From contig NZ_JAADJT010000007.1 in assembly GCF_011090165.1 (NCBI RefSeq), forward strand, positions 186,001 through 250,000: a stretch of DNA of 64,000 nucleotides, given 5' to 3'. Positions 17,121 to 25,571 of the stretch are shown piece by piece; the stretch's first letter is position 1; the number at the start of each line of letters is the position of its first letter. This stretch comes from Duganella aceris. Its GTDB lineage: Bacteria > Pseudomonadota > Gammaproteobacteria > Burkholderiales > Burkholderiaceae_D. Below the pieces are notes generated by a model, which made no database searches, was not told the DNA's origin, and saw nothing but the letters and a program-made list of their open reading frames with translations. Position numbers and translations under genes: made by a program.

Positions 17121-17938
17121 ATCAGGTTCGCCGCGCGCAGTTGCTTGCCGATGCGCTCGATCTCGCGCTCGCCCTGCGCCAGCGCGGCCTCGCTGGTGTG
17201 CACCGAGTAGTAGCCGGTGACCAAGTCGTGCGGATGCTTGACCGCCGATCCCAGCACGAACTCGGTCGCGCCTTCGGCCACGAATTCGATCGCCGCGTTG
17301 CATTCTTCAAACACCGCCACCTCCTGGCCGATCACCGTACCGGCCGCCAGCAGCGCGCCGGCGCCGACCGATACCCAGGCCACATCGTGTCCCGCCGGCG
17401 GGGCGTAGGTCCAGCGCTCGCCGTCGGCCAGCTTCACATGCAGGTAGTTGATCGACGCGCGCGGCTGGATGGCGCTGACCGCGTCGCCGTAGGCGCCGAT
17501 GATCACACGCGCCGGGCCGTAATGCGGCACCTGCTCGGCCGCCAGGTACTGGCTGTGCGACGGGCCGTTTTCATCTTCGGTTGGCAGCGCCAGCCACAGC
17601 TGGAAGCCGTGCACGCCCTGGCCTTCGACCGGTCCGCCGTCGTGCCAGACGCCGTTACCGGCCGCCATCCACTCCACGCCGCCGGTGCGCAGCACGCCGG
17701 CGCTGCCGGTGGTTTCGCTATACTCGACGGCGCCGTCGAAGATGACGGTGACGGTGGCGATGCCTGAATGCGGATGCATGCCCATCTTGCCGCCACGATC
17801 GGCCTCCATCTTGAAGTGGTCGAGGAAAACGAAAGGCTTGATCATCTGGCCGACATCGCCTGGGCTGACCAAGCGCGTGATGGCGCCATGGCGGCGGCCG
17901 CGGGTGCGATAGGTCAGTTTTCTTTGTGCTTGGATCAT
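17117..17938 (-). CDS. Pirin family protein
   Basis: A 273-residue bicupin. The N-terminal cupin contains HPHSGIATVT (metal-binding His pair) and the PHSG-type signature, and the C-terminal cupin starts near GARVIIG. Pirins bind Fe(II) and some act as quercetinases, others as redox-responsive protein partners. The gene is transcribed divergently from the LysR gene at 18035 over a 96-base spacer with an inverted repeat, so it is the likely target of that regulator. The 3' end overlaps the upstream lyase-family gene by 4 bases on the opposite strand. Confidence 0.88.
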   Translation of the reverse strand: MIQAQRKLTYRTRGRRHGAITRLVSPGDVGQMIKPFVFLDHFKMEADRGGKMGMHPHSGIATVTVIFDGAVEYSETTGSAGVLRTGGVEWMAAGNGVWHDGGPVEGQGVHGFQLWLALPTEDENGPSHSQYLAAEQVPHYGPARVIIGAYGDAVSAIQPRASINYLHVKLADGERWTYAPPAGHDVAWVSVGAGALLAAGTVIGQEVAVFEECNAAIEFVAEGATEFVLGSAVKHPHDLVTGYYSVHTSEAALAQGEREIERIGKQLRAANLI

Positions 17939-17985
17939 GACTGGCTCCTTGGTTGTTGAAGCGATATTAGATCTCCGTCATCTAT

Positions 17986-18021
17986 CTGAATAGCCTATAT
18001 AATTGGATGGATAGTATTCAG
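17986..18021. promoter_or_regulatory. Inverted repeat in the pirin/LysR divergent promoter
   Basis: CTGAATA (17986-17992) is repeated inverted as TATTCAG (18015-18021) with 22 bases between. A/T-rich DNA with TATATAAT lies inside. It is placed as expected for a LysR-type site shared by the two divergent genes. Short arms keep this tentative. Confidence 0.4.
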
Positions 18022-18034
18022 GAAGTAGATATAT

Positions 18035-18925
18035 ATGCTTGACGCCATGTCGATGGACCAGTTGCGCACCTTTATCGCCGCCGCCGACGAGGGCAGTTTT
18101 TCGGCCGCCGGCCGCAAGCTGCGCCGGGCGCAGTCGGTGGTCAGCACCACGCTCGCGAACCTGGAGCAGCAGGTCGGTTTCGCGCTGTTCGACCGTACCG
18201 GCCGCTATCCGCAACTGACCGAGGCGGGCAGGGCGCTGCTGGAGCAGGCGCGCCAGGCCGCCGCCGGCATGGATGCCTTCAAGGCCAAGGCGCGCACGCT
18301 GGCCGAAGGGCTGGAACCGGAACTGGCGGTCGCGGTCGATGTGATGTTCCCCATCGCCACGCTGACGGCGGCGGTGCAGTCCTTCCACCGAGCCTTTCCC
18401 GGCACGCCGCTGCGCCTGTACGTCGAAGCGCTGGGCGCGGTGGTGCAGCCGCTGGTCGAAGGCCATTGCCGGGTCGCGATCATCGGTTCGCTGCCGGAAA
18501 TTCCGTCCGGCTGCGCCTCCGAATTTCTGCTCAGCGTCGCCGCCGTGGCGGTAGTCGCGCCGGGCCATCCGCTGGCCGCCGTGGCGACGCCGGTTTCGCA
18601 ACAGGAAGCCGGCAAGCACGTGCAACTGGTGCTGACCGACCGCTCCTCGCTGACGGCCGGACGCAACTTTGGCGTGATGTCGCCGCAGACCTGGCGGCTG
18701 GCCGACCTCGGCGCCAAGCACGCCTTCCTGCGCGCCGGTCTGGGCTGGGGCTACATGCCGCTGCACATGGTCGACGACGACCTGCGTACGGGCAAGCTGG
18801 TGCGCATCGCGCTGGAGCCGCACGCCGCGCTGGGGCCGGGTTTCTCCATGCACGCCATCCACATGAAGGACCATCCGCCCGGACCGGCCGGACGCTGGTT
18901 CGTCAACCGGCTCAAGCTCGCCTAG
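18035..18925 (+). CDS. LysR-family transcriptional regulator (pirin neighbour)
   Basis: A 296-residue LysR protein. The winged helix-turn-helix (about residues 7-66) includes SFSAAGRKLRRAQSVVSTTL, and the ligand domain fills the rest, ending WFVNRLKLA. It faces pirin across the inverted repeat at 17986-18021 and probably controls it and itself. Three ATGs are possible (18035, 18047, 18053); the MSMDQLRTFI form at 18047 is more typical of the family, so the start may be up to six codons downstream. Confidence 0.85.
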   Translation: MLDAMSMDQLRTFIAAADEGSFSAAGRKLRRAQSVVSTTLANLEQQVGFALFDRTGRYPQLTEAGRALLEQARQAAAGMDAFKAKARTLAEGLEPELAVAVDVMFPIATLTAAVQSFHRAFPGTPLRLYVEALGAVVQPLVEGHCRVAIIGSLPEIPSGCASEFLLSVAAVAVVAPGHPLAAVATPVSQQEAGKHVQLVLTDRSSLTAGRNFGVMSPQTWRLADLGAKHAFLRAGLGWGYMPLHMVDDDLRTGKLVRIALEPHAALGPGFSMHAIHMKDHPPGPAGRWFVNRLKLA

Positions 18926-19002
18926 CATCACAGTGGTGAGTTATACGCACCAATCGGGATTTTCCGCGCTGTCATACTGCAACGTCACGTTGAAAGCTGA
19001 CC

Positions 19003-20013
19003 ATGCACATCGGAAAATCCTACGCGCTGACGGAATTTGTCCGTTGGACACGACGCAAATCGTACATCCTGCTTGCGGTCGCGACCGCGCAGGTGGCGGC
19101 CTATCAGCTGCTGGGCTGGCACTGGATCGCGATGCCGTGGGCGGTGGCCGCCTTGCTGGGCACGGCGGCCTCGTTCATCGTCGGCTTCAAGAACGCTCAA
19201 ACCTATGCGCGCACCACCGAAGCGCAGCAGATCTGGAGCAGCATCTCCAGCAGCAGCCGCTATTGGGGCTTGATCTGCCGCGACTTTCCCAAGAACGGCG
19301 AGCAGACCCGCGCACTGATCCAGCGCCATCTGGCCTGGCTGACCGCCGTGCGCTATCAACTGCGACTGAGCAAGGTGTGGGAAGCGGCGGCCAACCGCTA
19401 CAACTTCGAATACCGCGCGCGCAGCTATAACGTCGCCGAGCACGAGGTCGCACTGGACGCCGCGCTGCGTCCCTATCTCGATGCGGAACAATCGGCCGCG
19501 GTGGCGCATGCCGCCAGTCCGGCCAACGCCTTGCTGGCGCTGCAAAGCGCGGCGATCAAGCAACTGTTCGCAGGCGACCAGGTGCCGGTGCTGCACCACA
19601 TGGAAATGCAGAAGACGCTGAAGGAATTCATCGACCTGCACAGCCGCGCCGAGCGCATCAAGAATTTCCCGTATCCACGGCAGTACGCCATCATCCACAC
19701 CATCTTTGTATGGTCGTTCGCCTTGCTGCTGCCGCTCGGCGTGGTCAAGGAATTCGACAGGCTGAATGACGTCGTCTCCGGCGTGTTGGCGGGGAATATG
19801 GCCTGGCTGGCGGTGCCGTTCAGCGTGCTGATCGCGTGGATGTACGTCTCGCTGGACCAGGTCGGCGAAAGCACCGAGAACCCGTTCGAAGGCGGCGCCA
19901 ACGACGTGCCGATCACGCACATCTGCCACGGCATCGAATGCGACCTGCGCCAACTGCTGGGCGACCCGCCGCCGACGGCCACGCCGCAAATCAACCACCA
20001 CCTCATCCTGTAA
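19003..20013 (+). CDS. Bestrophin-family anion channel-like membrane protein
   Basis: A 336-residue membrane protein of the bacterial bestrophin/UPF0187 (YneE) family. Two hydrophobic segments near residues 22-62 are followed by a long cytosolic helical region (including FKNAQTYARTTEAQQIW) and another membrane pair near residues 230-285, ending with MYVSLDQVGESTENPFEGGANDVP, the characteristic bestrophin C-terminal stretch. Members form pentameric anion-selective (sometimes cation-selective) channels. The GST gene follows 14 bases downstream and is likely co-transcribed. Confidence 0.85.
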   Translation: MHIGKSYALTEFVRWTRRKSYILLAVATAQVAAYQLLGWHWIAMPWAVAALLGTAASFIVGFKNAQTYARTTEAQQIWSSISSSSRYWGLICRDFPKNGEQTRALIQRHLAWLTAVRYQLRLSKVWEAAANRYNFEYRARSYNVAEHEVALDAALRPYLDAEQSAAVAHAASPANALLALQSAAIKQLFAGDQVPVLHHMEMQKTLKEFIDLHSRAERIKNFPYPRQYAIIHTIFVWSFALLLPLGVVKEFDRLNDVVSGVLAGNMAWLAVPFSVLIAWMYVSLDQVGESTENPFEGGANDVPITHICHGIECDLRQLLGDPPPTATPQINHHLIL

Positions 20014-20027
20014 CCGGAGAAAATCAG

Positions 20028-20639
20028 ATGAAACTTTACTATATGCAGGGCGCCTGTTCCTTGGCCGACATGATCGTGCTGGCCTGGCTGGACGTGCCTT
20101 ACACGCCGGTGCGCATGAGCCTGGACAGCATGAAGGAGCCGGACTATCTGGCGATCTGTGCCGGCGGCACGGTGCCGCTGCTGGAGCACGACGGTTATCT
20201 GTTGACCGAGAACGTCGCCATCCTCGGCTATCTGTGCGACCTCCATCCCGCCGCCAAGCTGGTCGGCGATGGCACGCCGCGCGGACGTGCCGAAGTGATG
20301 CGCTGGCTCGGCTTCCTCAACTCCGACGTGCACAAGGCGTTCAAGCCGATCTTCTCGCCGTCACGCTTCCTGGAGCAGCGCGACCTCGACGACCTGCTGC
20401 ACGCCAACGCCCGCCATCACATCCGCACCTACCTGGAGCGGCTGGACCGTCAGCTGTCGGGCCGCGACTGGCTGGTCGACAACCGCTCGGTTGCCGATGC
20501 CTACCTGTTCGTGGTCACGCGCTGGGCCATCGCCAAGCAGGTCGACCAGAAGGGGCTCAACAACCTGGCCGCCTTCATGGCCCGCATGGCCGACGACGCC
20601 GGCGTGAGGGCGGCGTTGGCCGTCGAAGAGTCGCACTGA
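20028..20639 (+). CDS. Glutathione S-transferase family protein
   Basis: A 203-residue protein with a thioredoxin-like N-terminal domain (MKLYYMQGACSLADMIVLAW, beta-class style with Cys10/Ser11) and an all-helical C-terminal domain. The GTVPLLEHDGYLLTENVAIL segment carries the cis-Pro and the Glu-Asn pair that hold glutathione. The usual substrate would be an electrophile or a disulfide; it cannot be specified. Start at 20028 follows CCGGAGAAAATCAG, a strong ribosome site. The stop codon directly abuts the convergent lipoprotein gene. Confidence 0.88.
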   Translation: MKLYYMQGACSLADMIVLAWLDVPYTPVRMSLDSMKEPDYLAICAGGTVPLLEHDGYLLTENVAILGYLCDLHPAAKLVGDGTPRGRAEVMRWLGFLNSDVHKAFKPIFSPSRFLEQRDLDDLLHANARHHIRTYLERLDRQLSGRDWLVDNRSVADAYLFVVTRWAIAKQVDQKGLNNLAAFMARMADDAGVRAALAVEESH

Positions 20640-21752
20640 TCAGCGTCCCGGCTGGCCGCGCGTGCCGGTCCACACCCGCGCGATCAGATACGGCGGCTGC
20701 CCCTGGTCGCCGGCGCCGGAAAAGATCGGATTGCGGTGCAGCTGGTTGACCGCGACGTAGAGCCACGAGTCCGGCCCGAAGTGCGCGTTGTCCGGCCACA
20801 GGAAGCGCGCGTCGCGCACCAGCGGACGCAGCTCGCCTTGCGCGGTCAGCATGTCGATGCCGTTGTCGGGCAGATTGGTGAAGAAGTGATTGCCCTCGGC
20901 ATCGGTGGCCGCGCCGTCCGAGATCGGTTTCGAGCCGGCACGCTGGATGGCGGCGGCGATCTGCGCGTCCGGGGCGTTGTCGCGGAACAGCCGCGCCGGC
21001 ACGGAGTACCACGCGGTGCCGTTCATCGGTCCGAAGTACAGCGTTTCGCCATCGGCCGATAGTGTGATCGGATTGATGCCGACCCGTGCCGGACCCATGA
21101 CGCCGCCGGCGCCGGGGAACAGCAACGGCTTGCCTTCCACCACCAGCTCGACATTCTCGGCCGCCAGCGACGGATGTTTGCTGAAACGGCGCGCCGTGTT
21201 CTTGTTGATGTCAACCACGACGATGGCCGGATCGAGGCCGCAATCGGCGATGTACACGAAGCCGCGCTCGCCGTCGACCGCGAGGTCTTGCAGGATCTGG
21301 TCGGCCGGCGCGATGGTCTTGTTGAAATCGTGGCGATAGGCCAGCTTGCGCGTGGCGATGTCGAAGGCCAGCAGCTTCGGCGGCTGCGGCTGGTCCATCC
21401 AGTTGCCGTGGTCGATTACCCACAGCCGCTCCTTGCTGTCGATCAGCACGCCGTGCGGCGTATTCAGGACATCCGGTCCCGAGCCCGGCTTGCCGTTCCA
21501 GCTGGCGTCGGGGAAGGGCACATAGGTATTCTTGCCGGTCACTTCGATCAATTGCACCGGACCCCGGCGCATGCCGTGGATGCTGGCGAACACCCTGCCG
21601 TCCTTGGAGGCGGTGACGTTGCCCGGCGTGATATCGAGTTCGGCGATGATTTCAACTTTGCCGACGGCCGGTTTGTCCGCCAGCTCAGGCTTGGCGGCGC
21701 ACGCGGCGAGCAATATTGTCGCTAACATCACTGGAAATAGTTTGTACGGCAT
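20640..21752 (-). CDS. Major-royal-jelly/Yellow-family beta-propeller lipoprotein
   Basis: A 370-residue exported protein with a lipobox, LLAACAAK (Cys near residue 18). The rest is a beta-propeller of the MRJP/Yellow family: LNTPHGVLIDSKERLWVIDHG, LQDLAVDGERGFVYIADCG and SDGAATDAEGNHFFTN are typical blades. Bacterial members resemble SMP-30/gluconolactonases and may bind or hydrolyse small ligands in the periplasm; some are annotated as dopachrome-conversion related. No catalytic role can be assigned. The gene shares a 192-base upstream spacer with the divergent Tat-type VOC gene. Confidence 0.8.
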   Translation of the reverse strand: MPYKLFPVMLATILLAACAAKPELADKPAVGKVEIIAELDITPGNVTASKDGRVFASIHGMRRGPVQLIEVTGKNTYVPFPDASWNGKPGSGPDVLNTPHGVLIDSKERLWVIDHGNWMDQPQPPKLLAFDIATRKLAYRHDFNKTIAPADQILQDLAVDGERGFVYIADCGLDPAIVVVDINKNTARRFSKHPSLAAENVELVVEGKPLLFPGAGGVMGPARVGINPITLSADGETLYFGPMNGTAWYSVPARLFRDNAPDAQIAAAIQRAGSKPISDGAATDAEGNHFFTNLPDNGIDMLTAQGELRPLVRDARFLWPDNAHFGPDSWLYVAVNQLHRNPIFSGAGDQGQPPYLIARVWTGTRGQPGR

Positions 21753-21944
21753 TGCAGACTCCTTGATGGATATTCAAAGAGTCAGTCTAGTATTCAGCGC
21801 TGTGATTTGACGGTTAATCGTTGTCAATTTTGACGCCGCGCGGCGGCCGCCGTCTTACCAAAATTAACCATAATTTACTCGCCCCGGCGCTGGCTGGTCG
21901 GTGATGATGGGCCTTTGCATTAACAATTTTGCGAAGGAAAACAA

Positions 21945-22784
21945 ATGGATCTGGATGAATTGAACAACCCGCGTCGCCGCGAACTGATGCGCGTGGCGGG
22001 CGCCGCGACCCTGACCGGCATTGCCGCTTCGGCCATGGCCGTCGCCGCGCCGGCGGTGGCGCAGGGTCCCGCATCGACGTCGACGGCACGCAATCGCGGC
22101 GCGGTCGGGGCCAGGCTGCAGGGCGTGCAGCACTTCGGCGTCACGGTGCAGAACATGGACCGCGCTTTCGAGTTCTACACGCAGGTGCTGGGCGGCACGG
22201 AGATCATGCGCGACGGCGATTTCCAGGGCGACGTCATCCACAACACCTTGCTGCTCACCGAGGAGCTGGAGGCCAAGCGGCGCAAGGTCAATCCGCGCAC
22301 ACTGGGGGTGCCGGACCTGCGCGGCGGAGCACAGCGGCTGGACGTACGCTTCGTGCAGTTCGACAATGTGGTGATCGAGTTGCTGCAATACCGCGACAGC
22401 AACCAGCCGCAGGGCAGCGGCGCCAGCTTCGCGCCGCCGCACGAGCACACCAGCCCCGCCTTTCCGAAATCGATGCACATCTGTTTCTATGTGCGCGACG
22501 ATGTCGACTTCAACCAGTTCATCCATGATCTGGAGGAGGAATCGGCCAGGCGCGGCATGGACAATGTGAGGGCGAATCGCATCGTCGCCGCAGGCAGCGA
22601 GCAGGAGCGGAAGCAGGCGCCGCTTGATACGCTGACCAACCGCATCACCAGCGGTAAGTCCGACGGGTGGTCGCTGATCTACGCCAAGGGTCCGGAAGGC
22701 GAGCAGCTGGAGTTCGTGCAAGTGCGCGGCCAGGCCAAGCAAGTCTTCGGCGACGCCTACGAAACGCGCCGCCGCGCAAAATAA
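21945..22784 (+). CDS. VOC (glyoxalase/dioxygenase-fold) protein with Tat signal
   Basis: A 279-residue protein with a twin-arginine leader (NPRRRELMRVAGAATLTG, residues 7-24, cleavage probably after AVAQ near residue 40), then a vicinal-oxygen-chelate module: LQGVQHFGVTVQNMDRAFEFY carries the first metal His and GEQLEFVQV the last Glu. VOC proteins are normally cytosolic; a folded metal enzyme exported by Tat is uncommon. The start follows GAAGGAAAACAA. It is separated by 12 bases from a binding-protein gene that also has a twin-arginine-like leader, so both may act together in the periplasm. The substrate is unknown. Confidence 0.8.
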   Translation: MDLDELNNPRRRELMRVAGAATLTGIAASAMAVAAPAVAQGPASTSTARNRGAVGARLQGVQHFGVTVQNMDRAFEFYTQVLGGTEIMRDGDFQGDVIHNTLLLTEELEAKRRKVNPRTLGVPDLRGGAQRLDVRFVQFDNVVIELLQYRDSNQPQGSGASFAPPHEHTSPAFPKSMHICFYVRDDVDFNQFIHDLEEESARRGMDNVRANRIVAAGSEQERKQAPLDTLTNRITSGKSDGWSLIYAKGPEGEQLEFVQVRGQAKQVFGDAYETRRRAK

Positions 22785-22796
22785 AGGAGGAATGGC

Positions 22797-24035
22797 ATGA
22801 CGCATAGCGCACTCGATGAAGAACCGGTAGCGTCACGCCGCCGCACGCTGCTGGCACTGGCCGCCATGGCCGCCTCAGCCGCCACCTCTGGCGCCACTGC
22901 CGCTTTCGAGCGGGCCCCAGCCGCCGTCACGCAGGCCAACGCCGTCCTCGCGCAGGCCAACGCCGCTGTCGCGCAGGCCACCGCCGCCCGCGCGCAGGCC
23001 AACGCCGCTGTCGCGCAGGCCACCGCCGCCCCCGCGCAGGCCAACGCCGCCCCCGCGCAGGCCAAAGCCGCCCTCGCGCAGGCCAACGCCGCACCCGCGC
23101 GGGCCAACGCCGCCGTCGCGCAGGCCCCAGCCGCCCCCGCGCAGGCCCCAGCCGCCCACGCGCCCGCTGCCGCCACCGGCACGACTGCCGCCACGCCGGC
23201 AGAGGCAGCGTCGGCCGGCGCTGAGACGTCGGCGGCGGGCAGGGTGGTGCTGGGCCAGGTCGGCCTCAGCTTCTACGCGGTGACCGGCGCGGTGATCCAG
23301 GAAGTGCTGGAACGCCTGGGCCACACGGTCGTGGTGCGCCAGGGGCCGCATGAGGAAATGTTTCCCCTGCTGGCCGACGGCACGCTCGACCTGATGGCCG
23401 CCGCATGGCTCCCCGAAGGCCACGCCGCCTACTGGACCCGCTACGGCAACGACGCCGAAGAGGTCGCGAAACTCTACGACGGCGCCCGCTTCTTCTGGGC
23501 CGTGCCCGACTATGTCCCGCCCGGCGAAGTCCACACCATCGCCGACCTGGCCAAGCCGGCGGTGGCCGCGCGCATGGCCAAGCAAATCCAGGGCATCGGC
23601 ACCGGCGCCGCCATCACCACGCTATCGCAAAAAGCCATCCCCGCCTACGGCCTGGACGCCGCCGGCTACAGCCTGCGCCCCGGCACCGCAGCCGAATGGA
23701 TCGCCACCTACGACGCCGCGCGCGCCGCAGGCAAGTGGGTCGTGTTTCCCACCTGGGCGCCGCAATACCTGAACCGCGACGGCAAGCTGCGCCCCTTGCA
23801 GGATCCGAAGGGTGTGCTCGGCGGCGTCAACCACGCCTCGCTGGTGGCGCCGCGCGACAAGCTGCGCGCGCTGCCGGCGAAGACGCGCGCCGCCCTGGCC
23901 AAAGTCGAGCTGGGCCTGGACGGCGTCACCGAGATGGATTACCTGGTGAACGTCGGCAAGCACACGCCGCGTGAAGCGGCGCGCATCTGGATGCGCCAGA
24001 ACGAAAGCAGGGTAGCCGGCTGGCTCAAGAGCTAA
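22797..24035 (+). CDS. Glycine-betaine/choline-type ABC substrate-binding protein with Ala-Gln repeat linker
   Basis: A 412-residue exported protein. The N-terminus (SRRRTLLALAAMAAS, residues 13-27) looks like a Tat leader. Residues 45-121 are eleven alanine-rich heptads of the type AQANAAV, and from about residue 148 a single OpuAC-type binding domain begins (VVLGQVGLSFYAVTGAVIQEVL; MAAAWLPEGHAAYW). The aromatic residues of the AAWLPEGHAAYW segment fit a betaine or choline cage. No ATPase or permease gene lies nearby, so it is an orphan binding protein or serves a distant transporter. The linker length could vary by slippage at its 21-bp DNA repeat. Confidence 0.82.
   Translation: MTHSALDEEPVASRRRTLLALAAMAASAATSGATAAFERAPAAVTQANAVLAQANAAVAQATAARAQANAAVAQATAAPAQANAAPAQAKAALAQANAAPARANAAVAQAPAAPAQAPAAHAPAAATGTTAATPAEAASAGAETSAAGRVVLGQVGLSFYAVTGAVIQEVLERLGHTVVVRQGPHEEMFPLLADGTLDLMAAAWLPEGHAAYWTRYGNDAEEVAKLYDGARFFWAVPDYVPPGEVHTIADLAKPAVAARMAKQIQGIGTGAAITTLSQKAIPAYGLDAAGYSLRPGTAAEWIATYDAARAAGKWVVFPTWAPQYLNRDGKLRPLQDPKGVLGGVNHASLVAPRDKLRALPAKTRAALAKVELGLDGVTEMDYLVNVGKHTPREAARIWMRQNESRVAGWLKS
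22929..23159 (+). repeat. 21-bp tandem repeat, 11 units, coding for Ala-rich heptads
   Basis: Eleven in-frame 21-base units (consensus GCGCAGGCCAACGCCGCYGTC with variants) encode heptads such as AQANAAV, AQATAAP and AQAPAAP. Neighbouring units are highly alike at the DNA level, indicating recent expansion. Copy-number change would lengthen or shorten the linker without shifting the frame. Confidence 0.85.
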
Positions 24036-24091
24036 GCCGGCACTGCGGGATTTAACCGGGCGGGCCTGGCCGTCGAATGGTTGACGCCGGA

Positions 24092-24691
24092 TCAGCCAAG
24101 CCTGACCAGGTTCAGCGTCGGCAGCGGGCCGCCGGGGAACTGCGCCAGGCGTCCGCCGCCGTCGAGCGTGCCAAGGTCGATGTCGGCAAAGCCGAGCTGC
24201 CGCACCAGCGCCATCACCGCGCCCTTGGCGGCGGCGTCGTCGCCGGACACGAACAACACCCGCTTGCCGCCCTGCGCGGCGGGATCGCTGGACAGCAGCC
24301 CCGCCTGCAGATGATTGAACGCCTTGACCACATGCGCGCCCGGCACCAGTTGCTGGATCACGCTGCTCGACGCCTGGCCGCCGAGGTCGATCGGCTGGAA
24401 CGCCGGCGCCTCGATCGGATTGTTGGCATCGACCACGATGCGGCCTTCCCACGGGCCGAGGCCGGCGACCGCCGCCGGGATCTTCGACCAAGGCACGGCC
24501 AGGAACACCAGCTCCGCCCGCGCCGCCTCGGCGACGTCGACCGCCTGCAAGCGCGGCCCAAGTTCAGTGGTCAGCGCCGTCAGCGATTGCGGCCCACGGC
24601 TGTTGGCGATCGCGGCGGGGATGCCGGCGCGGATCAGGATGCGGGCGATGGCGGAACCGATGGCGCCGGCGCCGATGATGGCGATTTTCAT
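24092..24691 (-). CDS. NADPH-dependent F420-reductase-like dinucleotide-binding protein
   Basis: A 199-residue Rossmann protein. It starts MKIAIIGAGAIGSAIARIL with the GAGAIG nucleotide-binding loop; NSRG after the second strand, whose Arg suggests NADPH; and VVDANNP, KAFNHL and FVSGDD segments of the family of NADPH:F420 reductase-like/NAD-binding proteins. Enzymes of this fold reduce a flavin-like or keto substrate, but betaproteobacteria generally do not use F420, so the true acceptor is unknown. The start at 24691 follows AGGAGACGAGATC. It lies 19 bases behind the SDR gene and is probably its operon partner. Confidence 0.82.
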   Translation of the reverse strand: MKIAIIGAGAIGSAIARILIRAGIPAAIANSRGPQSLTALTTELGPRLQAVDVAEAARAELVFLAVPWSKIPAAVAGLGPWEGRIVVDANNPIEAPAFQPIDLGGQASSSVIQQLVPGAHVVKAFNHLQAGLLSSDPAAQGGKRVLFVSGDDAAAKGAVMALVRQLGFADIDLGTLDGGGRLAQFPGGPLPTLNLVRLG

Positions 24692-24710
24692 GATCTCGTC
24701 TCCTGGAAAA

Positions 24711-25460
24711 TCAAGCGGTGAAGCCGCCGTCGACCCGCATGTCCAGGCCGGTGACGAACGACGCTTCCGGGCCGGCCAGATACGCCACCGCAGCGGCCAC
24801 ATCCTCTCCGACGCCATAACGTCCGACGGCGATGCCCGGCTTGACGAAATCGGCGATCGGACCATCGGCCGGGTTCATATCGCTGTCGGTCGGGCCGGGG
24901 TGGACCACGTTGACCGTGATGCCGCGCGGACCGAGGTCGCGCACCAGGCCGCGCGTGTAGCCGGACAGCGCGCCCTTGGTTAGCGTGTAGGCCGAGGCGG
25001 TGCCGAAGGCGGCGTACTGCGTCATCGAACTGCCGATGTGGATGATGCGGCCGCCCTGGCCCATGTGGCGCAGCGCCTCCTGGGTGGCGACGAAGGCGCC
25101 GGTGACGTTGACCGCCAGGATGCGCTCGAAGTCCTCGAACTTGATCTCCTCCGGCGCGCCGAGCACGCTGATGCCGGCGTTGTTGACCAGGATGTCGATC
25201 TTGCCGAAGCGCGCGGCGACCTGCGCCACCGCGTCGCGCACCGCCTGCGGCGAGCCGGCGTCGGCCCGGATCGCGATGGCGCTGCCGCCGTCCGCCTCGA
25301 TGGCGGCCACGACCGCTTGCGCCTTCTCCGGCGAGGCGTGATAGGTGATGGCGACGCTGGCGCCGTCGGCGGCCAGGCGCTTGGCGATGGCGGCGCCGAT
25401 GCTGCGCGACGCGCCGGTGACGATGGCGACTTTGCCTTGCAGTTGTTTGCTGGTGTTCAT
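24711..25460 (-). CDS. Short-chain dehydrogenase/reductase (FabG-like)
   Basis: A 249-residue classical SDR: TGASRSIG coenzyme loop near residues 15-22, NNAG near 93-96, catalytic Ser in IGSSM and the YxxxK pair in SAYTLTKGAL, and the late GLDMRVDGGFTA. The Arg after the glycine loop suggests NADPH. The substrate is not inferable. It is transcribed divergently from the LysR gene at 25572 and followed by the F420-reductase-like gene, a common regulator plus reductase arrangement that recurs three more times in this window. Confidence 0.9.
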   Translation of the reverse strand: MNTSKQLQGKVAIVTGASRSIGAAIAKRLAADGASVAITYHASPEKAQAVVAAIEADGGSAIAIRADAGSPQAVRDAVAQVAARFGKIDILVNNAGISVLGAPEEIKFEDFERILAVNVTGAFVATQEALRHMGQGGRIIHIGSSMTQYAAFGTASAYTLTKGALSGYTRGLVRDLGPRGITVNVVHPGPTDSDMNPADGPIADFVKPGIAVGRYGVGEDVAAAVAYLAGPEASFVTGLDMRVDGGFTA

Positions 25461-25535
25461 GGTTAGCTTCGTAAAGTAGTGGGATGACGAACCCAGTATG
25501 GGCGCGCGCCTTCACCAGCAGTAGTCGGAACTGGC

Positions 25536-25563
25536 TATAATCAGTTTCAAGCAATGCTTGAAA
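25536..25563 (+). promoter_or_regulatory. -10 element and palindrome at the LysR-gene start
   Basis: TATAAT at 25536-25541 is followed by a palindrome with arms TTTCAAGC (25545-25552) and GCTTGAAA (25556-25563) around AAT. Transcription would start inside the palindrome, a typical spot for autorepression. This makes the ATGs at 25554 and 25563 less likely as starts than the one at 25572. Confidence 0.5.
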
Positions 25564-25571
25564 TGAAAGCC

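Noticed and set aside
22929..23159. CRISPR array
   Set aside because: The 21-base units are contiguous and in frame in a coding gene, without spacers; no CRISPR-type array was seen anywhere in the window.
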